A stretch of DNA of 17,143 nt from CAZKTO01 sp964555685. GTDB lineage: Bacteria > Chloroflexota > Dehalococcoidia > SHYB01. The notes beneath the pieces were generated by a model, which was given only the letters and a program-made list of their open reading frames with translations, did no database searches and was not told where the DNA came from. The number at the start of each line of letters is the position of its first letter. Within the stretch, counting starts at the first letter, position 1. The stretch is taken from positions 1 through 17,143 of the forward strand of contig CAZKTO010000067.1 in assembly GCA_964555685.1 (NCBI GenBank), read 5' to 3'. Made by a program: the position numbers and the translations under genes. Of the stretch, positions 5,533-12,568 are shown in pieces.

Positions 5533-6809
5533 ACCACCCCCGCCTCTTTCAGCGTTACCAGCTCGTCGCGCGTCAGCCCCAGGTCTCCCAGATAGACCTC
5601 CTCGTTGTGCTCGCCGATGAGCGGGGGCCGCCGGCGCACGCCGAACGAGCCCCGACTCGTCGGGGTCGTCCCCTCGGCAGACTCGGGGCAGGCTCTGGCG
5701 AAGGGGCCCGGGTAGGCGACCGAGACCTTCAACTCCGGGTGCTCGACGGGCTGGAAGAAGTCGCGGCTCTTGATCTGCTCGTCGGCGAAGATGTCCGATG
5801 GGCCATTGACGGGGAACATCAGGAACCGCCGTTTGAGGGCCTCGCGGTAGATCTCCGCCCTGGTCCGGGTGGCGAAGAAGCGTTCCGCCACCGACTCCAC
5901 CTTGTCCGCCTGCTCCTGCGTCATGCTGTAGAGCGTCATCGCCTCGAAGTCCCAGCCGGCGGTCCCCTCGTCGGCTCCCTCCTCCCGCATCCACTGGAGC
6001 AGGCCCGTGTTGCGCCGCCCGCGCCCGCGGTCCACGAACCACTTCCAGGCGATGTAGCCGTCCTGGCACCGGTAGAGGGTCCGCTGCTTGAGGGGGCCCC
6101 AGGACGTGCGCAGGCCCCGCTCGCCCAGCTTCCGGTTGATGTCCCAGTGCTGCTGGACCTCGATGAGCGTGTTGACGATGGCCCCCTGCATGGAGAGCTG
6201 GACGTGCTGGCCCCGGCCCGTCGTGCGCCGGTGGTGGTGCGCGACGAGGGCCCCCAGCGCCGCCTGGGCGCCCGCCTGCGCCCGCGCCTGCGGGATGCTG
6301 TTCTGGAGCGGCGCCCGGTCCTCGTTCCCCGCCAGGTGCATCAGGCCGCCCGCGGCGAGGATCGTCAGGTCCGTCGCCGCCCAATCGCGCCGGGGCCCCG
6401 CGGGGCCGAAGGGCGTGATGCTCACCATGACCAGGCTCGGGCTCAGCTTGGAAAGGGCATCGTACCCGAGCTCCAGGCCGTTCAGGTAGCCCGGCGCCCG
6501 CGACTCCACCAGGAAGTCCGCCGTCGCCACGAGCCCGCGGAGCAGCGCCTGGCCGTCGGCCGTGTCAAGATTGAGCGTGATGCCGCGCTTGTTGGCGTTG
6601 TACGCCCACCAGGAGAGGCTCCTCTCCGGCTCCGGGTCGTCATGATAGAACGGCCCGAAGCGCCGCCCGGGATCGCCCTCGGGCGGCTCGACCTTGATGA
6701 CGTCGGCCCCCAGGTCGCCCAGGATGCGCCCGCAGAGGTAGCCGTGCTCGGTGGTCAGATCGAGGACGCGATGGCTCGCAAGGGGCAGTGAGGCCTGGGC
6801 TGGCGCCAC
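5529..6809 (-). CDS. CaiB/BaiF family CoA-transferase paralogue, type A (catalytic Asp absent)
   Basis: 426 residues from GTG 6809, which has GGAGG six bases upstream; the open frame continues further but the extra residues do not look like protein. Family features: GRILGDLGADVIKVEPPEG, GPF, YNANKRGITLNLDTADG, HHRRTTGRGQHVQLSMQ and a C-terminal LIGEHNEEVYLGDLG. Placing the conserved glycine (G180) puts R176 (SIPQARAQAG) at the catalytic Asp position, so the active-site residue is missing. It closely resembles the 2256-3524 product. It is the first gene of the minus-strand run, with a promoter 60-90 bases upstream. Near the C-terminus the non-conserved residues of about 374-388 (CPESAEG, TTPTSRGS) are encoded by two adjacent palindromic repeats at 5650-5690. 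Likely partner: the Asp-containing product of the next gene. Confidence 0.9.
   Translation of the reverse strand: MAPAQASLPLASHRVLDLTTEHGYLCGRILGDLGADVIKVEPPEGDPGRRFGPFYHDDPEPERSLSWWAYNANKRGITLNLDTADGQALLRGLVATADFLVESRAPGYLNGLELGYDALSKLSPSLVMVSITPFGPAGPRRDWAATDLTILAAGGLMHLAGNEDRAPLQNSIPQARAQAGAQAALGALVAHHHRRTTGRGQHVQLSMQGAIVNTLIEVQQHWDINRKLGERGLRTSWGPLKQRTLYRCQDGYIAWKWFVDRGRGRRNTGLLQWMREEGADEGTAGWDFEAMTLYSMTQEQADKVESVAERFFATRTRAEIYREALKRRFLMFPVNGPSDIFADEQIKSRDFFQPVEHPELKVSVAYPGPFARACPESAEGTTPTSRGSFGVRRRPPLIGEHNEEVYLGDLGLTRDELVTLKEAGVV
5650..5690. repeat. Two adjacent repeats inserted in a CoA-transferase gene (palindrome copy 3 plus a second type)
   Basis: CCCCGACTCGTCGGGG (5650-5665) is the family palindrome. 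It is followed by CCCTCGGCAGACTCGGGG (5671-5688) leading into CAGGCTCTGGCGAA. The latter resembles a common dispersed bacterial repeat type that yields CPExxEG peptides when translated. Both are in frame and enlarge a variable loop near the C-terminus of the encoded CoA-transferase. Confidence 0.75.
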
Positions 6810-6871
6810 GAGGGTCCTCCGGGGCTGGGAGAGCGCGCCGGGAGCGGACAGGCCCGGCGAAGGCGTGGCGC

Positions 6872-6901
6872 ACGATACCACCGGCCCTCGCCCAGTGTCA
6901 A
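6872..6901 (-). promoter_or_regulatory. Promoter of the CoA-transferase operon
   Basis: The minus strand has a perfect TTGACA (6901-6896), an 18-bp spacer and TATCGT (6877-6872), predicting a start near 6865 and a leader of about 55 nt before the GTG at 6809. It is the only good promoter seen upstream of the minus-strand run and probably serves all five genes, which are tightly spaced or overlapping. Confidence 0.65.
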
Positions 6902-6962
6902 CGGGAAGGCCGCTCCGCCTCTCCGCGCCGGAAGAGGGCCAAGGGGGTGAAGGGCTCGGCTG

Positions 6963-6991
6963 TTGACGGCTCCTCCGCGAGGTGGGAAACT
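6963..6991 (+). promoter_or_regulatory. Possible promoter for the PHP gene, giving a (nearly) leaderless mRNA
   Basis: TTGACG (6963-6968) is followed after 17 bases by GAAACT (6986-6991), a weak -10. The predicted start, around 6998, falls almost on the ATG at 7000. It is divergent from the CoA-transferase promoter. Confidence 0.35.
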
Positions 6992-6999
6992 CACCACAT

Positions 7000-7647
7000 A
7001 TGCTCATCGACCTCCATACGCACACCCGCGTCCACTCCATGGACAGCGTCCTGAGCCCCGATGAGCTCGTCGGCGGGGCCAAGGCCGCCGGCCTCGACGG
7101 CATCTGCATCACCGAGCACGACCAGTTCTGGAGCGCCGGCGAGATCGCGCGCCTCGCCCGCCGGCACGACCTCCTCGTGCTGCCCGGCTGCGAGGTGACA
7201 ACCGAGGAGGGGCACATCCTCGTCTTTGGCGTCAGCGGCTACGTCTTCGGCATGCACCGCGCCCGCACGCTGCGCGCCATCGTCGAGCGGGCCGGCGGCG
7301 TGATGCTCATGGCGCACCCCTATCGCCGCCAGTTCAGCGCCGAGGACGCCCCCTGGGTGGCGCCCTACGAGGAGCAGGTGGCCCGCGCCTGCGCCAACCC
7401 CGCCCTGGAGGCGGCCCACGCCGTCGAGGCGCTGAACGGCCGCGGCACGCCCCGAGAGAACGGCTTCTCGCACGACGTCTGCCGCCGCCGGGGGCTGCCC
7501 GCCATCGGCGCCAGCGATACCCACGAGCCGGCGGAGATCGGCCGGTGCGCCACCGAGTTCGACGACCGCATCGCCGGCCTCGAGGAGCTCATCGCCGCGC
7601 TGAAGAGCGGCCGCTACCGGCCCGTGGACCTGCGCGACGGGCGCTGA
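7000..7647 (+). CDS. PHP-domain metal-dependent phosphoesterase
   Basis: 215 residues. The PHP metal-binding motifs are in order: LIDLHTHT with H6 and H8, ITEHD with E39-H40-D41, GCEVTTEEGHIL with E65 and H72, AHPY with H106, and GASDTHEP with D173 and H175. PHP enzymes hydrolyse phosphoesters (histidinol phosphate, nucleotides, DNA ends) with a two- or three-metal centre. This short stand-alone form is of the TrpH/YciV-like cytosolic kind, and its substrate is unknown. The ATG at 7000 is preferred because the conserved domain starts there; an in-frame GTG at 6982 would add six residues. An ABC ATPase follows after 43 bases on the same strand and may be cotranscribed. Confidence 0.9.
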   Translation: MLIDLHTHTRVHSMDSVLSPDELVGGAKAAGLDGICITEHDQFWSAGEIARLARRHDLLVLPGCEVTTEEGHILVFGVSGYVFGMHRARTLRAIVERAGGVMLMAHPYRRQFSAEDAPWVAPYEEQVARACANPALEAAHAVEALNGRGTPRENGFSHDVCRRRGLPAIGASDTHEPAEIGRCATEFDDRIAGLEELIAALKSGRYRPVDLRDGR

Positions 7648-7690
7648 CCGGCCGCCACCCGCAGCCGTATCAGAACCGAGGTTGGGAACG

Positions 7691-8701
7691 GTGAAGCAGG
7701 AGACCGCCCTGAGCCCGCCGGCGGAGAGCGTCCTCGAAATCGAAGGCCTGCGCACGCACTTCATCCTCAGGAGCGGCGTCGTGAAGGCCGTCAACGGCGT
7801 CAGCCTGTCGCTCAAGCCCGGCCAGGTGCTCGGCGTCATGGGCGAGAGCGGCTGTGGCAAGACTGTGACCGCCCTCTCCATCATGGACCTGGTGCCCTAT
7901 CCCGGGAAGGTGATCGAGGGGAAGGTCATCTTCAACGGGCGGGACCTGCGCCTGCTGGACCACGACCAGCTCCGGAAGATCCGGGGCAAGGACATCGCCA
8001 TGGTCTTCCAGGACGCCACGGCGGGCCTGAACCCGGTGCTGACCGTCGGCGCCCAGATCGAGGAGGCGCTGACCAGCCACCTGCCCATCAAGCGCAGGGA
8101 GGCCCGCGCCATGTCCATCGACGCCCTGCGCCGCGTGGGCATGCCCGAGCCGGAGCGCGCCATGGGCCGCTACACCTTCGAGCTCAGCGGCGGCATGTGC
8201 CAGCGCGTCATGCTCGCCATCGCCATGGTCCTGAACCCCAAGGTGCTCATCGCCGACGAGCCCACCTCCGGCCTCGACGTCACCTTGCAGGCGCAGATCC
8301 TCCAGCAGATCCGCATGCTCAAGGAGCAGGCCGGCAGCGCCGTCATCCTCATCAGCCACGACCTGGGCGTCATGGCCCAGATGGCCGACGAGGTGGCCGT
8401 CATGTACGGCGGCTACATCGTCGAGCAGGCGCCCACCCAGGTCCTCTTCCAGCGGCCGCTGCACCCGTACACGTGGGGCCTGATGCGGGCCATCCCCCGG
8501 CTCGACTCGCCCGGCCAGCGGCTGCGCCCGCTGCGCGGCGCCCCGCCCGATCTTCTCAACCTGGCCGACCAGTGCCCGTTCCTGCCCCGGTGCAACAAGG
8601 CCGTCTCCGCCTGCCGCATCCAGCCCATGCCGGAGCTGGTGGAGGTGGAGCCGGGCCACATGGTCGCCTGCTACAACCTGGTCCGGTACGAGTGGAACTA
8701 G
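7691..8701 (+). CDS. OppD/DppD-type ABC transporter ATP-binding protein
   Basis: 336 residues from GTG 7691 (GAGG nine bases upstream; TTG 7682 is an alternative). Walker A GESGCGKT (51-58), Q-loop MVFQDATAGLNP (104-115), signature LSGGMCQRV (165-173), Walker B VLIADEP (185-191) and switch His in ISHDLG (221-226) are complete, so it should hydrolyse ATP. The C-terminal oligopeptide/dipeptide extension has HPYTWGLM and four Cys (C295, C301, C308, C327) in the spacing seen in family members that bind an iron-sulfur cluster. These ATPases normally pair with a second ATPase, two permeases and a binding protein to import peptides, nickel or sugars; none of those is in the window. The signature has Cys where Arg is common (SGGMCQRV). 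Confidence 0.93.
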   Translation: MKQETALSPPAESVLEIEGLRTHFILRSGVVKAVNGVSLSLKPGQVLGVMGESGCGKTVTALSIMDLVPYPGKVIEGKVIFNGRDLRLLDHDQLRKIRGKDIAMVFQDATAGLNPVLTVGAQIEEALTSHLPIKRREARAMSIDALRRVGMPEPERAMGRYTFELSGGMCQRVMLAIAMVLNPKVLIADEPTSGLDVTLQAQILQQIRMLKEQAGSAVILISHDLGVMAQMADEVAVMYGGYIVEQAPTQVLFQRPLHPYTWGLMRAIPRLDSPGQRLRPLRGAPPDLLNLADQCPFLPRCNKAVSACRIQPMPELVEVEPGHMVACYNLVRYEWN

Positions 8702-8739
8702 CGCGGCGCCTCCTGCTCGCGCCGGGAAGGGGTAGGGAG

Positions 8740-9768
8740 TTAGGTCCTCCCCGGCCCAGCCGCCTCCGCCACCAGCAGCTCCAGCGCCAGTTCCTCCGTA
8801 AGGGCGCCCGTCTTGAAGGCCAGGTCCGTCTCCAGCAGCCGGTCCATGAGCGCCCGGAGCTCCTCCATGCGGTACGAGCGGGCCTGCTCCACGGCCTTGT
8901 CCGCCGCGAAGTCGGACGACGTCCCCAGCGCGCTCATGAGGGAGGCGCGGCTGGCCCTCTGGCCCGTCAGCGCCTTGGCCGCGATCATCTGCCGCACCTG
9001 CCGGGCCAGCATCGCCATGATCACCGGCGGGGCCATGCCCTGACTCAAGAGTTGCTCCAGCGCCCGCATGGCGGCCTCGCGTCGGCGCTGCGCCACCGCG
9101 TCCGTCAGGTCGAAGATGAGCGCCTCCCGCGCCGAGTGGCAGAGGCGTCGGACCATCTCCTCCGTGATCGCCTCCGCCCCGGCGTAGGTGCACAGCTTCT
9201 CGATCTCCTGGTCCAGCAGGCGCAGGCTGCCTCCCGAGAAGTCGGCGAGGAGCCGGGTGGCCCCGCCGGCCAAGCGCCCGCCCCGGCGCCGGGCCCGCTC
9301 GTTGATCCAGCCGACCATCTGGGCGGCGCGCACGGCGGGGAAGCGCCGGCACTGCCCCACTCGTTCGAGGCTTCGCAGGAGCGGGTTCTGGGCCCCCCGC
9401 ACGGGGGGGCCGCCGGTCACGATGAGCGTCGTCGAGGGCGGCATGGCGCCGGCGGCCTCGGCCAGGCCGCCCCACTCCCCGATGCCTCGCTCCTCGCTGT
9501 CTCGTTCCGCGCGGCGTCCTCCCGTGCGGCCCGCGGGGGGCGCGAACCGGTCCAGGAGCCCCTCGGCGATGACGAGCCGGTGGTCGGCCAGAAAGGGCAC
9601 GGTGCCGCACGCCATCAAGAGCTCGGCCAGCGCGACCCGCCGGCCGTCCAGCACGCTGCTGTTGGCGCTCAGCGCCTCAGGCGGCCCGAGCCCGGCCTTC
9701 ACCTGCTCCACCGCCTCGGCCATGGAGAACTCGTCCTCGCCGTAGAAGATGTAGAGCGTGGCTGCCAC
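8740..9768 (-). CDS. holA: DNA polymerase III delta subunit
   Basis: 342 residues. The N-terminal LYIFYGEDEF is the HolA hallmark, followed by CGTVPFLADHRLVIAEG. The later DFSGGSLRLLDQEIEKLCTY and IFDLTDAVAQRRREAAMRAL stretches match the AAA-like and C-terminal collar domains. Delta opens the beta sliding clamp within the clamp loader. The start is GTG at 9768, with AGGA about six bases upstream. A segment of roughly residues 78-105 (PAGRTGGRRAERDSEERGIG) is not recognisably conserved and may be a lineage-specific loop. The gene converges on the ABC ATPase gene (38-base gap) and diverges from the kinase gene across a 258-base repeat-containing spacer. Confidence 0.92.
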   Translation of the reverse strand: MAATLYIFYGEDEFSMAEAVEQVKAGLGPPEALSANSSVLDGRRVALAELLMACGTVPFLADHRLVIAEGLLDRFAPPAGRTGGRRAERDSEERGIGEWGGLAEAAGAMPPSTTLIVTGGPPVRGAQNPLLRSLERVGQCRRFPAVRAAQMVGWINERARRRGGRLAGGATRLLADFSGGSLRLLDQEIEKLCTYAGAEAITEEMVRRLCHSAREALIFDLTDAVAQRRREAAMRALEQLLSQGMAPPVIMAMLARQVRQMIAAKALTGQRASRASLMSALGTSSDFAADKAVEQARSYRMEELRALMDRLLETDLAFKTGALTEELALELLVAEAAGPGRT

Positions 9769-9808
9769 GACTGTCCTATTCCGCCGCCGCTCGTCGAGGG
9801 CTGGCCCC

Positions 9809-9907
9809 GCCTTGCACCCAAACCCCCTCTCCCTCGACGGGAGAGGGTTGGGGAGAGGGTGACGGACTCCCCCTCTCCTCTTATCCCCTCCCTCCAGGGG
9901 AGAGGAA
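9809..9907. repeat. CCCTCTCCC-family repeat block with one MITE-like end
   Basis: GCCTTGCACCCAAA (9809-9822) is nearly identical to the terminal repeats of the element at 15985-16094. It is followed by CCCTCTCCC-TCGAC-GGGAGAGGG (9825-9847), TTGGGGAGAGGG, and a second run of CCCCCTCTCC and GGGGAGAGG. No matching right end (TTTTGGTGCAAGGC) is present, so this looks like a decayed or truncated copy. It fills most of the holA-kinase spacer. Confidence 0.7.
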
Positions 9908-9919
9908 GATTAGGTCCGG

Positions 9920-9949
9920 TTGACGCTCCGCTGGCAACGGCCCTAGAAT
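9920..9949 (+). promoter_or_regulatory. Sigma70-type promoter for the kinase gene
   Basis: TTGACG (9920-9925), 18 bases, TAGAAT (9944-9949), predicting a start near 9956 and a 5' UTR of about 70 nt. The -10 lies within a 12-bp palindrome, CTAGAATTCTAG (9943-9954). The UTR has a small CACCAG/CTGGTG hairpin, and no clear Shine-Dalgarno precedes the GTG at 10027. Confidence 0.6.
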
Positions 9950-10026
9950 TCTAGCCGAGCGTCGCCCGGGCTTCCATCACCAGCGCGCTTCTCTGGTGCG
10001 CGACCGCCCGAGACCGCTCCGCCATC

Positions 10027-12534
10027 GTGACCACCGATTCCACATACGGCCGCTTCGTCCTCCAGGGCCGCCTGGCCGATACCGGCCTGGCCACCGTCTA
10101 CCGCGCCCGCGACCCCGAGAGCGGCCGGGACGTCGCCCTCAAGGTCCTGCGGTCCTACTTCGCGGGGGAGCCCGGCCTCCTTGCCGCCTACTTCGACGAG
10201 GTCCGGCGCGCCGCCGGCCTGGGTCACCCCCATATCCTCGCCGCCATCGACACCGGCGCCGGCCCATCGCCGTGGGTCGCCATGGAGCTCATGCCCGGCG
10301 GCAGCCTCCAGGAGCGCCTGGGCCAGCCCATCGCCATCGGCGAGGTGGACCGCATCGCCGCCCATCTGGGCTCCGCCCTGGACGCCGCCCATGCCGCCGG
10401 CCTGCGCCACGGCGATATCAAACCCGCCAACGTCTTCCAGGACGTCTCGGGCGGCTACCGCCTGGCCGACTTCGGCATGGCCACCCTGGGCCGCGGCGCC
10501 GATCCCCTCATGCGCACCACCTCCCGGACTCCCATGCCGGCCTACATGGCTCCCGAGCAGGCCCTTGGCATGACCGTCACGGAGCGGAGCGACGTCTACT
10601 CCCTGGGTGTGCTCCTCTATCATCTGCTCACCGGGCAGACACCCTACGCCGCCACCGACCAGGCGACCATCGCCGCGCGCCACGCCGGCGGCCCGCTGCC
10701 CCGGCCCGAGAGCATCGAGCGGGCGGTGGACCCGCCGGTGGGCGGCGTGATCATGCGGGCCCTGGCCCACAACCCGGAGCGGCGCTACGCCTCGGCGGGC
10801 GAGCTGGCCCGCGAGCTCCATCGCGCCGTGGAGGCCACCGGCTCGGCGGGCGTCTCGGTCCTGACGCGGTCGCGGCAGGAGGCCCCGCGGGCCGCCGTCG
10901 CGACCCCGGCGACACCGGCGCAGGCAGGCGCCTCCGAGCGCAAGTTCTGCCACGTCTGCGGCCACCTGAACGAGCGGGGCGCCACGCACTGCAAGAAGTG
11001 CTGGGCGGCCCTCGACCCGGCGGCCGTCGTCGACGAAAAGGTCGTCCACGCCGCCCGCCAGCGCCTGGCCCGCCGCCAGCGCCTGGCTCGCGCCGCCGTG
11101 GCCGGCGGCGCGGCCGCCGCGGTACTCATCGCCATGGTGGCCTATCTGGCGACGGGCGGCGTGCCCAGGCCCCAGACGTCCGTCTCCTCGGTCTCGGCCG
11201 CGGGCTCGTGGGTCATGCACCAGCGGGACCCCGGCCATTCGGGCTTCTCGCCCGGCCCCGCGCCGGCGCTCCAGGGGACGGTCCGCTGGCAGTTTGTCAC
11301 CGCTGGGAGGCTCACCGCCGACCCCCTGGCCGCCGCGGGCGTCGTCTACCTGGCCACGGGAGACCGGCGACTCCTGGCCCTGGACGCCGCCACCGGCGCC
11401 CCCCGGTGGGAGTCGCCCCTGGAGGGCGTGGCCAACGGCGCCCCCGCCCTGGCCGGAGGCACCCTCTACGTGGGCCTGGCCGACGGTCGCCTCCGCGCCT
11501 TCGATGCGGAGACCGGCCGGCCGCGCTGGGCCTTCCGCACCGGCGGGCCCATCTATGCGCCGCCCACCGTCAAGGATGGCCTCGTCTACGTGGTCACGGG
11601 CGGCGGCACCGTCCACGCCGTCGACGCCGCCACCGGCCGCCAGGTCTGGAGCTTCGCCATCGGCGCCTGGATCAACTCGGGCCCGGCGGTGAGCGACGAC
11701 GGCGTCCTCATCTTCGGGGCCCGCGATGGAAACGTCTATCTCCTCGACGCCAGGACGGGCCGGAGCCGCCTGCGGTTCCGCGCCGTGAACCCCGTCGAGG
11801 CCGGGGCCGCCATCGACGGCGACACGGCCTACGTCCCCTCCGACGCGGGCTCCGTCATCGCCCTCGATCTCACGGAGCGGCGCCGCCTCTTCGACCGTCA
11901 GTACCTGCGCATCCGCAACCAGCTCTGGGTCTGGAACATCATCGGAAAGCCCCCGAAGCCCAGGAGCTTCGTCTGGTCCGGCTGCGTCGAGCGGCGCGGG
12001 ATCCGATGCCGCGGCAGCGTGACGACCACGCCGGCCCTGGCCCACAACCTGGTCTACGCCGCCACCCGCGATGGCCAGCTGACGGCCCTCGACCGCGCCA
12101 CCGGCGAGGCCCGCTGGTCCTTCGCCGTGGGCCGCACGTCCTTCCCGTCGCCCACCGTCGTCGGCGACACCGTCTACATCGGGAACGACGCGGGCGCCCT
12201 CTACGCCGTCGGCGCCCTCACCGGCGAGCGCACCTTCCAGTGGAGCGCCTTCCCTGGGAGCCAGATCACCACCTCCGCCATCGTCGCCGGCGACACGCTC
12301 TACGTGGCCGCCACCCAGGAGCGCGCCGAGGTCGATCCCTTTCAGGTCGTGGGCGGCGCGCCGCAGGCCCAGGGAGCCGGCGGCTCGCTCCAGGACGGCT
12401 GGTACTACCGCTTCCGCGCCACGCCCTGCGCCGTCGACTCGCCTCCCCAAGGCCCCTTCCCCGATCGCGACCAGGCCCTGAGCCAGGGGCGCCTGGCCGC
12501 TCCGGCCTGCGGCGTCTTGTACGCGCTGCGGTAA
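10027..12534 (+). CDS. Membrane Ser/Thr protein kinase with zinc ribbon and PQQ-type beta-propeller sensor domain
   Basis: 835 residues. Residues 8-270 form a bacterial Hanks-type kinase: VALKVL with K39, RHGDIKPANV with D130, DFG with D148, and MAPEQ in place of APE. The glycine-rich loop (GRLADTGLATVY) is degenerate. C308-C311 and C322-C325 (CHVCG, CKKCW) form a zinc ribbon. Residues of about 356-376 are one hydrophobic transmembrane helix after an Arg-rich stretch. The rest is extracytoplasmic propeller repeats with recurring TGxxRW blade ends (TGAPRWE, TGRPRWAF, TGRQVWSF, TGEARWSF) alternating with GxxYVG strands. It likely senses an envelope signal or ligand and signals into the cytoplasm, but the ligand and targets are unknown. 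The GTG start is chosen from the domain border. hemW follows after 34 bases. Confidence 0.92.
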   Translation: MTTDSTYGRFVLQGRLADTGLATVYRARDPESGRDVALKVLRSYFAGEPGLLAAYFDEVRRAAGLGHPHILAAIDTGAGPSPWVAMELMPGGSLQERLGQPIAIGEVDRIAAHLGSALDAAHAAGLRHGDIKPANVFQDVSGGYRLADFGMATLGRGADPLMRTTSRTPMPAYMAPEQALGMTVTERSDVYSLGVLLYHLLTGQTPYAATDQATIAARHAGGPLPRPESIERAVDPPVGGVIMRALAHNPERRYASAGELARELHRAVEATGSAGVSVLTRSRQEAPRAAVATPATPAQAGASERKFCHVCGHLNERGATHCKKCWAALDPAAVVDEKVVHAARQRLARRQRLARAAVAGGAAAAVLIAMVAYLATGGVPRPQTSVSSVSAAGSWVMHQRDPGHSGFSPGPAPALQGTVRWQFVTAGRLTADPLAAAGVVYLATGDRRLLALDAATGAPRWESPLEGVANGAPALAGGTLYVGLADGRLRAFDAETGRPRWAFRTGGPIYAPPTVKDGLVYVVTGGGTVHAVDAATGRQVWSFAIGAWINSGPAVSDDGVLIFGARDGNVYLLDARTGRSRLRFRAVNPVEAGAAIDGDTAYVPSDAGSVIALDLTERRRLFDRQYLRIRNQLWVWNIIGKPPKPRSFVWSGCVERRGIRCRGSVTTTPALAHNLVYAATRDGQLTALDRATGEARWSFAVGRTSFPSPTVVGDTVYIGNDAGALYAVGALTGERTFQWSAFPGSQITTSAIVAGDTLYVAATQERAEVDPFQVVGGAPQAQGAGGSLQDGWYYRFRATPCAVDSPPQGPFPDRDQALSQGRLAAPACGVLYALR

Positions 12535-12556
12535 TGGGCGCTCATCGTTATTCGTC

Positions 12557-12562
12557 TAGAAT
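12557..12562 (+). promoter_or_regulatory. Possible -10 element for a leaderless hemW mRNA
   Basis: TAGAAT ends six bases before the hemW ATG (12569), so a transcript from it would begin at or next to the start codon. The same hexamer is the -10 of the kinase promoter. No clear -35 box is visible and there is no Shine-Dalgarno before the ATG, so hemW may instead be read through from the kinase gene. Confidence 0.3.
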
Positions 12563-12568
12563 GACCAT

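Noticed and set aside
6810..7217. N-terminal extension of the type A CoA-transferase to 7217
   Set aside because: It would cross the promoter at 6872-6901 and run antisense into the PHP gene, and the residues are not conserved-looking. GTG 6809 with a good ribosome site is preferred.
8702..8739. Shared terminator between the convergent ABC ATPase and holA genes
   Set aside because: Only a weak GGCGCC/GGCGCG pairing and no T-run on either strand.
9392..9415. G/C-run palindrome (GGCCCCCCG / CGGGGGGGCC) within holA
   Set aside because: It encodes TGGPPVRG in a region where holA orthologues have a similar turn, and its arms do not match the repeat families seen elsewhere, so it is probably ordinary coding sequence.
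9943..12450. 835-codon minus-strand open frame opposite the kinase gene
   Set aside because: Low-complexity Gly/Ala/Asp/Val translation typical of an antisense shadow. The plus-strand frame has a clear kinase and propeller. Minus-strand frames at 14075-16102 and 7670-9610 are rejected likewise.
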